Assembly (NCBI GenBank): GCA_902559815.1 | Contig: CACEJE010000007.1 | Coordinates: 1 to 32,979, forward strand | DNA: 32,979 nucleotides | Direction of reading: 5' to 3' | Source of the DNA: an uncultured Thiothrix sp. | Lineage (GTDB): Bacteria > Pseudomonadota > Gammaproteobacteria > Poriferisulfidales > GCA-002705445 | Shown here: one piece after another, positions 7,135 through 14,960 of the stretch | How positions within the stretch are numbered: the first letter of the stretch is position 1 | Layout: every line of letters starts with the position of its first letter | Position numbers and translations under genes: made by a program | Notes under the pieces: generated by a model | Databases searched by the model: none | The model's input: only the letters and a program-made list of their open reading frames with translations | What the model was told of the DNA's origin: nothing

Positions 7135-9102
7135 ATGGCAGCAAATAAAGACGTAATTGAAAAAAAACTAACTTTTAGAAAGTTTCAAGATGGTGTGCAC
7201 ACATACGAAAATTTATCACATGATATCTTTCAGCAAGATAAATCTCATAAGTGTCCTACTTACGTTCATAGAACACCACCTTGTCAGGGAAGCTGTCCTT
7301 CAGGCGAAGATATAAGAGGTTGGTTAGATATTGTAAGAGGAATTGAAAAACCACCTTCAGATGTTGGGATGCAAGAGTATGCATTTAGAAGATCAACAAC
7401 AGCCAACCCTTTTCCTTCAATGATGGGGAGAGTATGCCCGGCACCTTGCCAAGATGGTTGCAATAGAAATGATGTTGAAGATTTTGTCGGAATAAATGGC
7501 GTAGAACAATATATAGGTGATCAAGCTATAGAAAAAGGATTTACTTTTTCTTGTACAGATAAGATGAGTGGCAAAAAAGTTGCAATTGTTGGTGGAGGTC
7601 CAGCTGGTCTTTCAGCTGCATACCAGTTAAGAAAGTTAGGTCATGCAAGCGTAATTTTTGATTCACACGACAAGCTTGGGGGTATGATGAGGTATGGGAT
7701 TCCAAGCTACAGAACTCCCGACGCATTCTTGGATCCTGAAATTGATAGAATAATTTCTATGGGTCATATTGATGTTCAACTTAACACGCATATTGGTAAA
7801 GATGTTTCTGCAGAAAGTCTAGAAAAAGATTATGACGCAGTCCTATGGGCAATAGGATGTTGGACAGGCAGAGAGTTACCAGTTCCAAACAGTGATGCAC
7901 CAAATTGTATCTCTGCTATACAGTATCTTGAAGCTTTTGCTCAAAAAAGACTACATGTAACCGCAAAAAAAATCGTTTGTATTGGTGGTGGTGATACATC
8001 AATTGATGTTGTTTGTTCATCTAGAAGAATGGGAACATTAAAAAAAGATTTGCCAGTTGAGATCAGACCTGAAAATATTTTGAAAGAAAATGGCTCACAA
8101 GACGAAAGTCTAGCTAAAGATAGAATTCATAACGATGTAACACTAACAACATTATTTAAAAAATCCGAAATGACAGCAACTGAAGAAGAAGTTCATGATG
8201 CTTTACGAGAAGGTGTAAAAATCGTTGACGAAGTAATGCCATTAGAAGTCTTGATTGATAGTAAAACTGGACAAGCTTGTGGTTTAAGAATGGCCAAATG
8301 TACAATGAACGAAGGTAGACCAGAGAAAATAGAAGGTACTGAGTTTGAAATCGAAGCTGATCTAATAGTTGCAGCAATTGGTCAAAGTGGAGTTCTAGAT
8401 GGGCTAGATGAATTTAACAATGGTAAAAACTTAATGGACGCGGACAAGAATTATTCTATTCCTGGTAAACCTGGTCATTTTGTAGCGGGAGATATTATTA
8501 GACCTCATCTTTTAACTACTGCAATTGGTCAAGGTTCAATCGTCGCAGAAACCATTAATCAATATTTAGATCAAGTAGATCTTAAAGAATTAAAAAAACG
8601 ACCTAAAGTTGATGTTCACCATTTTAATTTAATTGATAAATTAAAAGAATCTGGATTAAATCCATCTGAATATGAGCCAGGAGCTCACTGGGGTTCAGAC
8701 CAATTAGATTTTTCAGTTCACAACTATGAAGATAGGTCATCTCAAGAAATTATTAATACTGACAAAATGTTCTTAGGTCACTTTCCTTACACCCCAAGAA
8801 ATCTTAGGCAAGATACTGGGCCAGAGGCAGAATCTATTCTTGGAAATTTTGACGAAAGAATGAAATGTTATACTGAAGAACAAGCTATTGCTGAAGCAGG
8901 AAGATGTATGAGCTGCGGGATGTGTTTCGAATGTGATAATTGTGTCATTTATTGCCCTCAAGATGCTGTTTTTAGAGTAAAGAAAGATAAAAGCACGACA
9001 GGCAGATATGTCGATACAGATTATAAAAAATGTATTGGTTGTCATATATGTGCTGACGTATGTCCTACAGGCTATATAGATATGGCTTTAGGTGATCATT
9101 AA
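7135..9102 (+). CDS. dsrL: DsrL, iron-sulfur flavoprotein NAD(P)H:acceptor oxidoreductase
   Basis: DsrL resembles the small subunit of glutamate synthase. It interacts with DsrAB in sulfur oxidisers, probably moving electrons from sulfide oxidation to NAD(P)+. The 655-aa protein has an N-terminal cysteine-rich domain (Cys40, Cys50, Cys54, Cys101, Cys105, Cys109). An FAD-binding GGGPAG follows at 153-158 and a pyridine-nucleotide-binding GGGDTS near 284-289. The C-terminus carries ferredoxin motifs CMSCGMC and CIGCHICADVC. The strong AAGGAAGGGAG site upstream supports the ATG at 7135. Its position after dsrK matches the Allochromatium-type operon order. It is one of the clearest markers that this operon is oxidative. 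Confidence 0.95.
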   Translation: MAANKDVIEKKLTFRKFQDGVHTYENLSHDIFQQDKSHKCPTYVHRTPPCQGSCPSGEDIRGWLDIVRGIEKPPSDVGMQEYAFRRSTTANPFPSMMGRVCPAPCQDGCNRNDVEDFVGINGVEQYIGDQAIEKGFTFSCTDKMSGKKVAIVGGGPAGLSAAYQLRKLGHASVIFDSHDKLGGMMRYGIPSYRTPDAFLDPEIDRIISMGHIDVQLNTHIGKDVSAESLEKDYDAVLWAIGCWTGRELPVPNSDAPNCISAIQYLEAFAQKRLHVTAKKIVCIGGGDTSIDVVCSSRRMGTLKKDLPVEIRPENILKENGSQDESLAKDRIHNDVTLTTLFKKSEMTATEEEVHDALREGVKIVDEVMPLEVLIDSKTGQACGLRMAKCTMNEGRPEKIEGTEFEIEADLIVAAIGQSGVLDGLDEFNNGKNLMDADKNYSIPGKPGHFVAGDIIRPHLLTTAIGQGSIVAETINQYLDQVDLKELKKRPKVDVHHFNLIDKLKESGLNPSEYEPGAHWGSDQLDFSVHNYEDRSSQEIINTDKMFLGHFPYTPRNLRQDTGPEAESILGNFDERMKCYTEEQAIAEAGRCMSCGMCFECDNCVIYCPQDAVFRVKKDKSTTGRYVDTDYKKCIGCHICADVCPTGYIDMALGDH

Positions 9103-9160
9103 TTTAGATACGTCTAAAAATAATATACAATATTATCTGAATTTATGAGGAGAAATTCAG
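9103..9160 (+). repeat. Three back-to-back perfect inverted repeats between dsrL and dsrJ
   Basis: The gap is almost wholly made of three adjacent hairpins. TTTAGA/TCTAAA has a TACG loop (9103-9118), ATAATAT/ATATTAT has an ACA loop (9120-9136), and CTGAATTT/AAATTCAG has loop ATGAGGAG (9137-9160). The third places the dsrJ Shine-Dalgarno GAGGAG in its loop, one base before the ATG at 9162. There is no long T-tract, so a simple intrinsic terminator is unlikely. An mRNA-stability boundary or translational control of the downstream dsrJOP section is a reasonable inference. Confidence 0.85.
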
Positions 9161-9161
9161 C

Positions 9162-9566
9162 ATGTATAAAAAGTTATATATAAAAATTTTATTAACTTTT
9201 CTATTAGTTTTTTTTAGTGGCACTTCAATAACACATGAAAATATCTCACACAATATTGATATAGCTTCGGGTGATAAATGCGTAGAACCAACTGACATAA
9301 TGCGTGCACAACATCATATTTTTCTTAATAAGCAAAGTCATGATACTGTAGTTGATGGTATTAGAACAAAAAAGTATAGTTTAAATAATTGTATAAATTG
9401 TCATATCCAGCCATCTGCTGATGGAACATACCCAAGCGTTAAATCAGAAGAACATTTTTGTTCAGGATGTCATATCAAAGCAGCAGCTCAAGTGGAGTGT
9501 TTTGATTGCCATGCATCCAAACCTTTTAATAATGAAAAAATTGAAGAAGAGATCTCAAAGAAATGA
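9162..9566 (+). CDS. dsrJ: DsrJ, periplasmic triheme cytochrome c of DsrMKJOP
   Basis: DsrJ is the periplasmic multiheme subunit of the transmembrane DsrMKJOP complex. The 134-aa protein starts with a basic and hydrophobic signal/anchor sequence (MYKKLYIKILLTFLLVFF). It has exactly three CxxCH heme-binding motifs: CINCH, CSGCH and CFDCH. Family knowledge says one heme has an unusual His/Cys ligation; the non-motif Cys40 (DKCVEP) is a candidate ligand, but this is inference. The ATG is preceded by GAGGAG held in a hairpin loop. The gene overlaps dsrO by an ATGA, indicating translational coupling. Confidence 0.94.
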   Translation: MYKKLYIKILLTFLLVFFSGTSITHENISHNIDIASGDKCVEPTDIMRAQHHIFLNKQSHDTVVDGIRTKKYSLNNCINCHIQPSADGTYPSVKSEEHFCSGCHIKAAAQVECFDCHASKPFNNEKIEEEISKK

Positions 9567-10306
9567 AAAAATATGAAATAAAACTTGATAGAAGGAATTT
9601 TTTAAAGAATTCAGTATCTGTGGGTTTAGTTACAATTGCGCCTGGTGTTTTTTTACAAGAGATAGCTCACGGAAGGTCATTAGATGAACCTGCTTCTGAT
9701 AAAATAAGATGGGGTATGTTAATAGATACAAATCAATGTACTGAAGATTGCGATGCTTGTGTGACAGCATGCAATGAAGAGCACGGTATAGAAGATTTCG
9801 GAAGGCCTACTACTGACACTCAGTGGATAAGAAAATTAAATCTTACAAATGAATTCACTGGGAAAAAATATAGTTTGCCAATGATGTGCCAGCATTGCGA
9901 AAATCCACCTTGTGTTGATGTTTGTCCAACTGGCGCATCATTTAAAAGAGCCGATGGTATAGTTCTTGTTAATAAGCATACGTGTATAGGATGTAGATAT
10001 TGCATGATGTCTTGCCCATACAAAGCAAGATCCTTTGTTCATGAAAACTTAGAAAATCAGCTACCGCATGCGCCAAGAGGTAAAGGGTGTGTTGAAAGTT
10101 GTAATTTATGCGTTCATAAAATTGATAATGGTGAAAATAATACTGCTTGCGCTGAAGCTTGCGTTAAAGACGGTCATCAAGCTATTTTGTTTGGTGATTT
10201 GAATGATCCAAAAAGTGAAATATCGAAACAACTTTCAGAATTTGGGGCAAAAGAAATAAGAAGTGACTTGGGTTTAAATACTGCAGTTAGATATAGAGGA
10301 ATATGA
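9563..10306 (+). CDS. dsrO: DsrO, periplasmic Tat-exported ferredoxin subunit of DsrMKJOP
   Basis: DsrO is a periplasmic multi-[4Fe-4S] protein that links the cytochrome DsrJ to the membrane subunit DsrP. The 247-aa sequence opens with a twin-arginine signal (DRRNFLKNSVSVGL, then a hydrophobic stretch to about residue 30). It has four cysteine clusters: CTEDCDACVTAC, CQHCENPPCVDVC, CIGCRYCMMSC and CVESCNLC with a later ACAEAC. This matches the NrfC/DmsB-like family. It overlaps dsrJ and dsrP by four bases each (ATGA), so J, O and P are translationally coupled. No key residue is missing. Confidence 0.95.
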   Translation: MKKYEIKLDRRNFLKNSVSVGLVTIAPGVFLQEIAHGRSLDEPASDKIRWGMLIDTNQCTEDCDACVTACNEEHGIEDFGRPTTDTQWIRKLNLTNEFTGKKYSLPMMCQHCENPPCVDVCPTGASFKRADGIVLVNKHTCIGCRYCMMSCPYKARSFVHENLENQLPHAPRGKGCVESCNLCVHKIDNGENNTACAEACVKDGHQAILFGDLNDPKSEISKQLSEFGAKEIRSDLGLNTAVRYRGI

Positions 10307-11499
10307 AAAATTTAATTAGATATAAATCAATTGAGTTAGATAGAAAAGTTTTTTACCCGATATCAATTGTGTTTATTTTATTATCAATGTGCTTTTATGC
10401 TTTTGTCACTTTAGAGCATGAAGGACATTGGTTAACAGGTATGAATAATCAAATTGTTTGGGGCATCCCTCATGTTTTTGCTATTTTCTTGATTGTTGCT
10501 GCATCTGGAATATTAAATATTGCATCAATATCATCAGTTTTTGGAGTCTCAATATATAAACCATTGTCAAGGCTTTCAGGTCTTTTAGCAATTGGTTTAC
10601 TTGTTGGTGGACTAATGGTGCTAGTTTTAGATTTAGGAAGGCCAGACAGGTTAATTGTGGCAATGACAACTTTTAATTTTAAATCAATATTCGCTTGGAA
10701 TATCTTTTTATATACTGGTTTTCTATTTATTGTAGTTATTTATTTATGGATGATGTTCGAGGGTAGGTATAATAAATTTGTTCAACAGGTTGGCATGTTT
10801 GCATATGCTTGGAGAATTATTTTAACAACAGGCACGGGCTCAATTTTTGGTTTTTTAGTAGCAAAAGAAGCCTATGATAGTGCAATATTAGCCCCGTTAT
10901 TTATAGCTATGTCTTTACTCTTTGGAACAGCTATTTTTATTCAAGCTATTTACTATATTAAAACTACATTTGATGTAAATACGGAAGAGATTATTTTTAA
11001 AAGATTAAAAAAACTAATGTTGTACTTTATACTGGCTGTATTTTATTTTACGATTTTATATCATCTAACTAATCTTTATGCTACAACACATCATGATTAT
11101 GAGTTTTTTTTATTATTTGAAGGAAATATATATACGTATTTATTTTGGATTGGACAAATTTTAATTGGAACATTATTACCCTTATATTTAGTTTCCTCTA
11201 AAAAATTTTATAATTGTTGGAATACACTTTTACTTTCTTCTTTATTAGTGATAATTGGTGGTTTTGTTCAGCTATATGTCATTATTATATCTGGACAAGC
11301 ATTTCCTTTAGATATATTTCCAGGATATATAGAAAGTAGTTCATTTGGTGATGGCGAAGTAGCCAAATATATTCCTAGTATTTATGAGTTTATGTTAGGT
11401 TTTGGGGGAATAGCTATAGCTTTAGCTATCTTCGTCTTAGGAATTTTAAGTTTGGAATTTATACCTGACAGTCTTGATGATGAGCGTCTGCAAAGCTAA
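10303..11499 (+). CDS. dsrP: DsrP, NrfD-like integral membrane subunit of DsrMKJOP
   Basis: DsrP is a polytopic membrane protein of the NrfD/PsrC family, thought to exchange electrons with quinone on behalf of DsrO/DsrJ. The 398 residues contain about ten hydrophobic spans. Family-type sequence is seen in HVFAIFLIVAASGILN and in the charged loop LVLDLGRPDRL, a conserved element of NrfD proteins. It starts by ATGA overlap with dsrO. Its 3' end overlaps the dsrN start by about 20 bases. No cofactors are expected for this subunit. Confidence 0.94.
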   Translation: MKNLIRYKSIELDRKVFYPISIVFILLSMCFYAFVTLEHEGHWLTGMNNQIVWGIPHVFAIFLIVAASGILNIASISSVFGVSIYKPLSRLSGLLAIGLLVGGLMVLVLDLGRPDRLIVAMTTFNFKSIFAWNIFLYTGFLFIVVIYLWMMFEGRYNKFVQQVGMFAYAWRIILTTGTGSIFGFLVAKEAYDSAILAPLFIAMSLLFGTAIFIQAIYYIKTTFDVNTEEIIFKRLKKLMLYFILAVFYFTILYHLTNLYATTHHDYEFFLLFEGNIYTYLFWIGQILIGTLLPLYLVSSKKFYNCWNTLLLSSLLVIIGGFVQLYVIIISGQAFPLDIFPGYIESSSFGDGEVAKYIPSIYEFMLGFGGIAIALAIFVLGILSLEFIPDSLDDERLQS

Positions 11500-12889
11500 T
11501 AGTATAAATAGTGTGTATGTTTCAGCAGCACACAAATCTTCAGGTAAAACTATTGTATCAATTGGTTTATCAAGATTACTAAAAAATTTAAATCATAATG
11601 TTCAAACATTTAAGAAGGGTCCGGATTACATAGATATGAGCTGGCTAGCTTCTGCAGCTTATCAAAAATGTTATAACTTGGATTTTAATACGCAAACAAA
11701 AAAAGAAATATTTAATTTTTACAATAACAAAAAAGCAGATTTTAATATAATTGAAGGCAATAAAGGATTGTTTGACGGCCTTGATCTCTCGGGAAAAGAT
11801 GATAATTCTGCCATGTCAATTTTATTAAACGTTCCAGTAATACTAGTTATAGACACCCAAGGAATTACGCGAGGAATAGCTCCACTTCTACAAGGCTATA
11901 TAAATTTTGAAAAAAAATGTAATATTAAAGGGGTTATATTAAATAAAGTTAATAATGATAGACATGAAAATAAATTAATAAATTCAATAAAAAAATACAC
12001 AGATTTAGAAGTTCTCGGAGCTATAAGGAAAAATAAAGATCTTATAATATCTGAAAGACACCTAGGTTTAGTTCCTGCGAATGAAAAAAAATTAGTAAAT
12101 GAAAAAATAAGTAAAATCTCAGACATAATAGAAAAATCAATTGATAAAAATAGTTTTTATAAATTTGGAATAAATTTTAAAAAAAATAAGAACCAGAATA
12201 TAAATAAAAAAATATACGCTAACCAATCAAATTTAAAATTAAATAAAAACAACATTAAGGTAGGTATCTTTTATGATTCTTCATTTGGATTTTATTATGC
12301 AGATGATATAGAAAATTTTTTAAGATATGGTGCAGAAATTGTTTACATCGATTCTCAAAGAGATCAAACCCTACCAGATGTTGATGCATTATTTATAGGT
12401 GGAGGTTTCCCAGAAATAAATGCTAGAAAAATAGAAAAAAATAAAAAACTAATGAATTCAGTTAAAAGATTTATCGAAAAAGACTACCCCTGTTATGCAG
12501 AATGCGGTGGTTTAATGTATTTAGCGGAATCTATAAGATATAAAAATAAAAAATATAAAATGACTGGAGTAATACCAGGTAATGTAAGTATGTTTAATAA
12601 ACCTGTTGGGAGAGGTTATGTAAAATTAACTCCAACAAAAAAACATCCTTGGAAAATTAAAGAAAAAATCTTAATAAATGCTCATGAATTTCATTATGCA
12701 AAACTTAATTTCAAAAAAAATATTAGAAAAAATTTTTCTTATACTATGAAAAGAGGATATGGAATAGATAATAAATCAGACGGTTTTGTATATAAAAACA
12801 TGTTAGCAAATTTTTCTCATCTAAGGCATACTAAAAAAATGCCATGGATAAAATATTTTATGAATTTTATTAAAGAGAATAAAAAATGA
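11477..12889 (+). CDS. dsrN: DsrN, CobB-like siroheme amidase (glutamine-dependent)
   Basis: DsrN is homologous to cobyrinic acid a,c-diamide synthase and is thought to amidate siroheme for DsrAB. The N-terminal ATP-binding domain shows AAHKSSGKTIVS (about residues 18-28) and KGPDYIDMSW. The C-terminal class I amidotransferase domain has the nucleophile Cys344 in YAECGGLMYL and a late NAHEFHYAKL. The track starts at TTG 11474; ATG 11477 or 11480 is more likely and leaves the protein essentially unchanged. It overlaps dsrP and, by ATGA, dsrR. It is much richer in Lys/Asn/Ile and AAA codons than dsrAB, as expected for a weakly expressed cofactor enzyme. Confidence 0.93.
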   Translation: MMSVCKANSINSVYVSAAHKSSGKTIVSIGLSRLLKNLNHNVQTFKKGPDYIDMSWLASAAYQKCYNLDFNTQTKKEIFNFYNNKKADFNIIEGNKGLFDGLDLSGKDDNSAMSILLNVPVILVIDTQGITRGIAPLLQGYINFEKKCNIKGVILNKVNNDRHENKLINSIKKYTDLEVLGAIRKNKDLIISERHLGLVPANEKKLVNEKISKISDIIEKSIDKNSFYKFGINFKKNKNQNINKKIYANQSNLKLNKNNIKVGIFYDSSFGFYYADDIENFLRYGAEIVYIDSQRDQTLPDVDALFIGGGFPEINARKIEKNKKLMNSVKRFIEKDYPCYAECGGLMYLAESIRYKNKKYKMTGVIPGNVSMFNKPVGRGYVKLTPTKKHPWKIKEKILINAHEFHYAKLNFKKNIRKNFSYTMKRGYGIDNKSDGFVYKNMLANFSHLRHTKKMPWIKYFMNFIKENKK

Positions 12890-13200
12890 TTAATCTTACA
12901 AAAGAAGCATCAACAGTTATAAAAAATGAGATAAAAAAAGATAGTAATAAAGGATATAAATTAAGAATTGCAGTTATGAGAAAAGATAATTTAAATTTTC
13001 ATTACGCAATAGGATTTGATAATAATATAACTGGGAATGACCAAATTTTAAAAATCGATGACATTGAACTTGTAATCTCAAGTATTTCTTATGATTTATG
13101 CCAAGACATGACAATTGATTATGTTGAGTTAGAAAAAAATAAATTTAACTTTATATTCCTAAACCCGAAAGATCCAAATTATGTCGAACCTAAAGAGTAA
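12886..13200 (+). CDS. dsrR: DsrR, IscA-like protein lacking the cluster-binding cysteines
   Basis: DsrR belongs to the A-type iron-sulfur carrier fold but lacks the three cysteines of IscA. In Allochromatium it is reported to affect dsr expression after transcription. This 104-aa protein begins INLTKEASTVIKNEI, an IscA-type helix. It contains only one cysteine (Cys72 in SYDLCQDMTIDYV), at a position other than the IscA ligand motif CGCG, which is absent from the C-terminus. It starts by ATGA overlap with dsrN. Its last 20 bases overlap the next gene, a sensor kinase. Identification rests on fold motifs plus position. Confidence 0.88.
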   Translation: MINLTKEASTVIKNEIKKDSNKGYKLRIAVMRKDNLNFHYAIGFDNNITGNDQILKIDDIELVISSISYDLCQDMTIDYVELEKNKFNFIFLNPKDPNYVEPKE

Positions 13201-14116
13201 AAAAGAAATTGAAGAATTTATAAAAAATTTAAATCAATGGGTGTTAAATATTATGTCTGGAGATTTAAATTCTAGAATTAAGATTTCGAAATCTAATGAA
13301 TTAAAAAACTTGTGTGGTAATTTAAATATTGTGTCTGAAATGCTAGAAAATCAATTAAATAAGACAAACGAGCAAGTTGAGAGATTTTCTAAATATAAAG
13401 AAGAAGCAAACAGAGAGGCTAACAGGTTAGCAATCATGGAGGAAAGAGTATATATGGCTTCTGAGCTGCACGATTCTCTAGCTCAAACATTGGCAAGTTT
13501 AAAACTTCAAGTAAGGGTCTTAGATGAAAGTTTACAAGGTATTATTTTTTTAAAAAATAATAAACAACAGCAGAATGAAGAGCTTTATACTGATAAACGA
13601 ATTACAGATGAACTTGAAACACTTGAAGAAAGCATTGAGCTTGCGAATAGAGAAATTAGAGAATTAATTGGACACTTTAGGAAACCTCAAGAGAGAGTAG
13701 ATAATATAATTAGCGAAATATCAAACTTAGTAGAAAATTTTAAAGAAGAGAATAAAGAAATAAAAATATTTTTTCAAAATAAAATTCCAATTATTAAAAT
13801 TAATAAAAATGATGAACTGCATATTAAAAGAATTGCTCAAGAAGCATTAACAAATGTAAAAAAACATTCTCAGGCAAAAATAGTTAGAGTATTATTGATG
13901 TCATATGAAACAAATAAATACTCGTTGATAATTGAAGATGATGGTATTGGAATTGCAAAATCTTGCTTTATTGGACATGATCATGAAGCTAGTGGTGAAC
14001 ATATTGGATTAAGTATTATGAGAGATAGAGCAAAAAAAATTAATGGTCATTTAGTAATCGAAAGCGAGCCTGGCGAGGGAGTGCGAGTTATTTTATCATT
14101 TAACGAAAAGGATTAA
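13181..14116 (+). CDS. NarX/NarQ-like sensor histidine kinase without membrane segments
   Basis: A HisKA_3-type kinase of 311 residues. It has a HAMP-like segment (about residues 22-60: MSGDLNSRI and SNELKNLCGNL), a coiled-coil linker, and the phosphoacceptor His97 in MASELHDSLAQTLASL. The ATPase has an N box QEALTNVKKHS, G1 DDGIGI and G2 GEHIGLSIM. Unlike NarX and NarQ there is no transmembrane helix or periplasmic sensor domain, so it should be cytoplasmic or recruited by a partner. It starts inside dsrR (20-bp overlap) and precedes its likely regulator by 9 bp. It is probably co-transcribed with dsr. The signal is unknown; Cys45 in the HAMP-like part is the only obvious redox-capable residue there. 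Confidence 0.9.
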   Translation: MSNLKSKKEIEEFIKNLNQWVLNIMSGDLNSRIKISKSNELKNLCGNLNIVSEMLENQLNKTNEQVERFSKYKEEANREANRLAIMEERVYMASELHDSLAQTLASLKLQVRVLDESLQGIIFLKNNKQQQNEELYTDKRITDELETLEESIELANREIRELIGHFRKPQERVDNIISEISNLVENFKEENKEIKIFFQNKIPIIKINKNDELHIKRIAQEALTNVKKHSQAKIVRVLLMSYETNKYSLIIEDDGIGIAKSCFIGHDHEASGEHIGLSIMRDRAKKINGHLVIESEPGEGVRVILSFNEKD

Positions 14117-14125
14117 TTTTTTAAT

Positions 14126-14782
14126 ATGAAAATAAAAGTAATAATTATTGATGATCATACTTTGTTTAGAGAAGGCCTACAAAGATTATTGGTTAGACAT
14201 GACATTGATGTTATATCATCTGTAAGTAATGGTGATGAAGGCTTAAATAGTATTTTAAAGCATAATCCAGATATAGTTTTATTAGACCTAAGAATGCCAA
14301 ATGTTTCTGGTATTGAAGTACTAAAAAATATTCGGGCTAAAAACAAATCATTACCTGTCGTGATGCTTACTACAAGCGATGATGAGAAAGATTTAATTGA
14401 TGCTTTAAAAAATGGGGCTAGTGGTTATTTATTAAAAGATATGGAGCCAGATGCTTTAGTAGTAGCATTAAAAGATGTCTTAAAAGGTGAAACAATAGTA
14501 GCGCCAAACCTAGTTCAAATATTGGCAAAATTTCATCAAGGAGATGATTCAGAAATAAATATTACAAATTTAATAAGTACTTTAACACCAAGGGAAAGTG
14601 AAATTCTTGAGCTGTTGGCAGAAGGACAAAGCAATAAGTTAATTGCTAAAAATCTTGGAATATCAGATGGAACTGTTAAGCTCCACGTTAAAGCTATTTT
14701 AAGAAAATTAGAAATTCATTCTAGAGTAGAGGCTGCCGTTATTGCGGTAGAACATGGCTTAAAGAAAAAACATACAACGTGA
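14126..14782 (+). CDS. NarL/FixJ-family response regulator
   Basis: A cytoplasmic DNA-binding regulator, the likely phosphorylation partner of the preceding kinase. The receiver domain has acidic residues IIIDDHTLFREG, phosphoacceptor Asp54 in VLLDLRMPNVSG, the switch Thr in VMLTTS and Lys in LLKDM. The C-terminal LuxR-type helix-turn-helix reads LTPRESEILELLAEGQSN and GISDGTVKLHVKAILRKL. Length (218 aa) is typical. The kinase and regulator sit in the place where dsrS is found in Allochromatium. A role in controlling dsr genes or respiratory genes is inferred from position, not shown by the sequence. Confidence 0.93.
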   Translation: MKIKVIIIDDHTLFREGLQRLLVRHDIDVISSVSNGDEGLNSILKHNPDIVLLDLRMPNVSGIEVLKNIRAKNKSLPVVMLTTSDDEKDLIDALKNGASGYLLKDMEPDALVVALKDVLKGETIVAPNLVQILAKFHQGDDSEINITNLISTLTPRESEILELLAEGQSNKLIAKNLGISDGTVKLHVKAILRKLEIHSRVEAAVIAVEHGLKKKHTT

Positions 14783-14788
14783 GGGAAT

Positions 14789-14959
14789 ATGCAAGGTTGG
14801 CAAAGAAATCGTTTTGGTTTAGCAATTTTAATTTTTGCTTCAGCAATTATTGCTAATGTCGATAGTTTAACACAAGGCCAAATTATATCTTTAATAGGTT
14901 TGTTTGTAATAATTTTTTATTTGTATGTGATATATATCAATAAATATAAAAAAAAATAA
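14789..14959 (+). CDS. Small two-helix membrane protein, 56 residues
   Basis: Too short for the ORF track. The ORF runs from ATG 14789 to TAA 14957-14959. It has a GAGGGA ribosome site at 14781-14786 that overlaps the end of the response regulator, and it ends one base before the next start. The translation has a basic N-terminus (MQGWQRNRFG). A first hydrophobic segment (LAILIFASAIIA) is followed by a polar turn (NVDSLTQGQ), a second longer segment (IISLIGLFVIIFYLYVIYI) and a lysine-rich tail. Good spacing, a ribosome site and tight packing support it as real. I do not recognise the family. A role as a membrane partner for the membrane-less kinase is speculation. Confidence 0.7.
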   Translation: MQGWQRNRFGLAILIFASAIIANVDSLTQGQIISLIGLFVIIFYLYVIYINKYKKK

Positions 14960-14960
14960 A

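Noticed and set aside
8773-9045. Minus-strand ORF of 90 aa opposite dsrL
   Set aside because: It is a shadow of the dsrL reading frame with no ribosome site and no recognisable domain. The same holds for the other minus-strand ORFs inside dsr, bioA, nrdA, trhO and the COG0523 gene.
9103-9136. Intrinsic terminator after dsrL
   Set aside because: The hairpins are AT-rich and have no following T-tract, and dsrJOP must be expressed with dsrMK, so termination here is unlikely.
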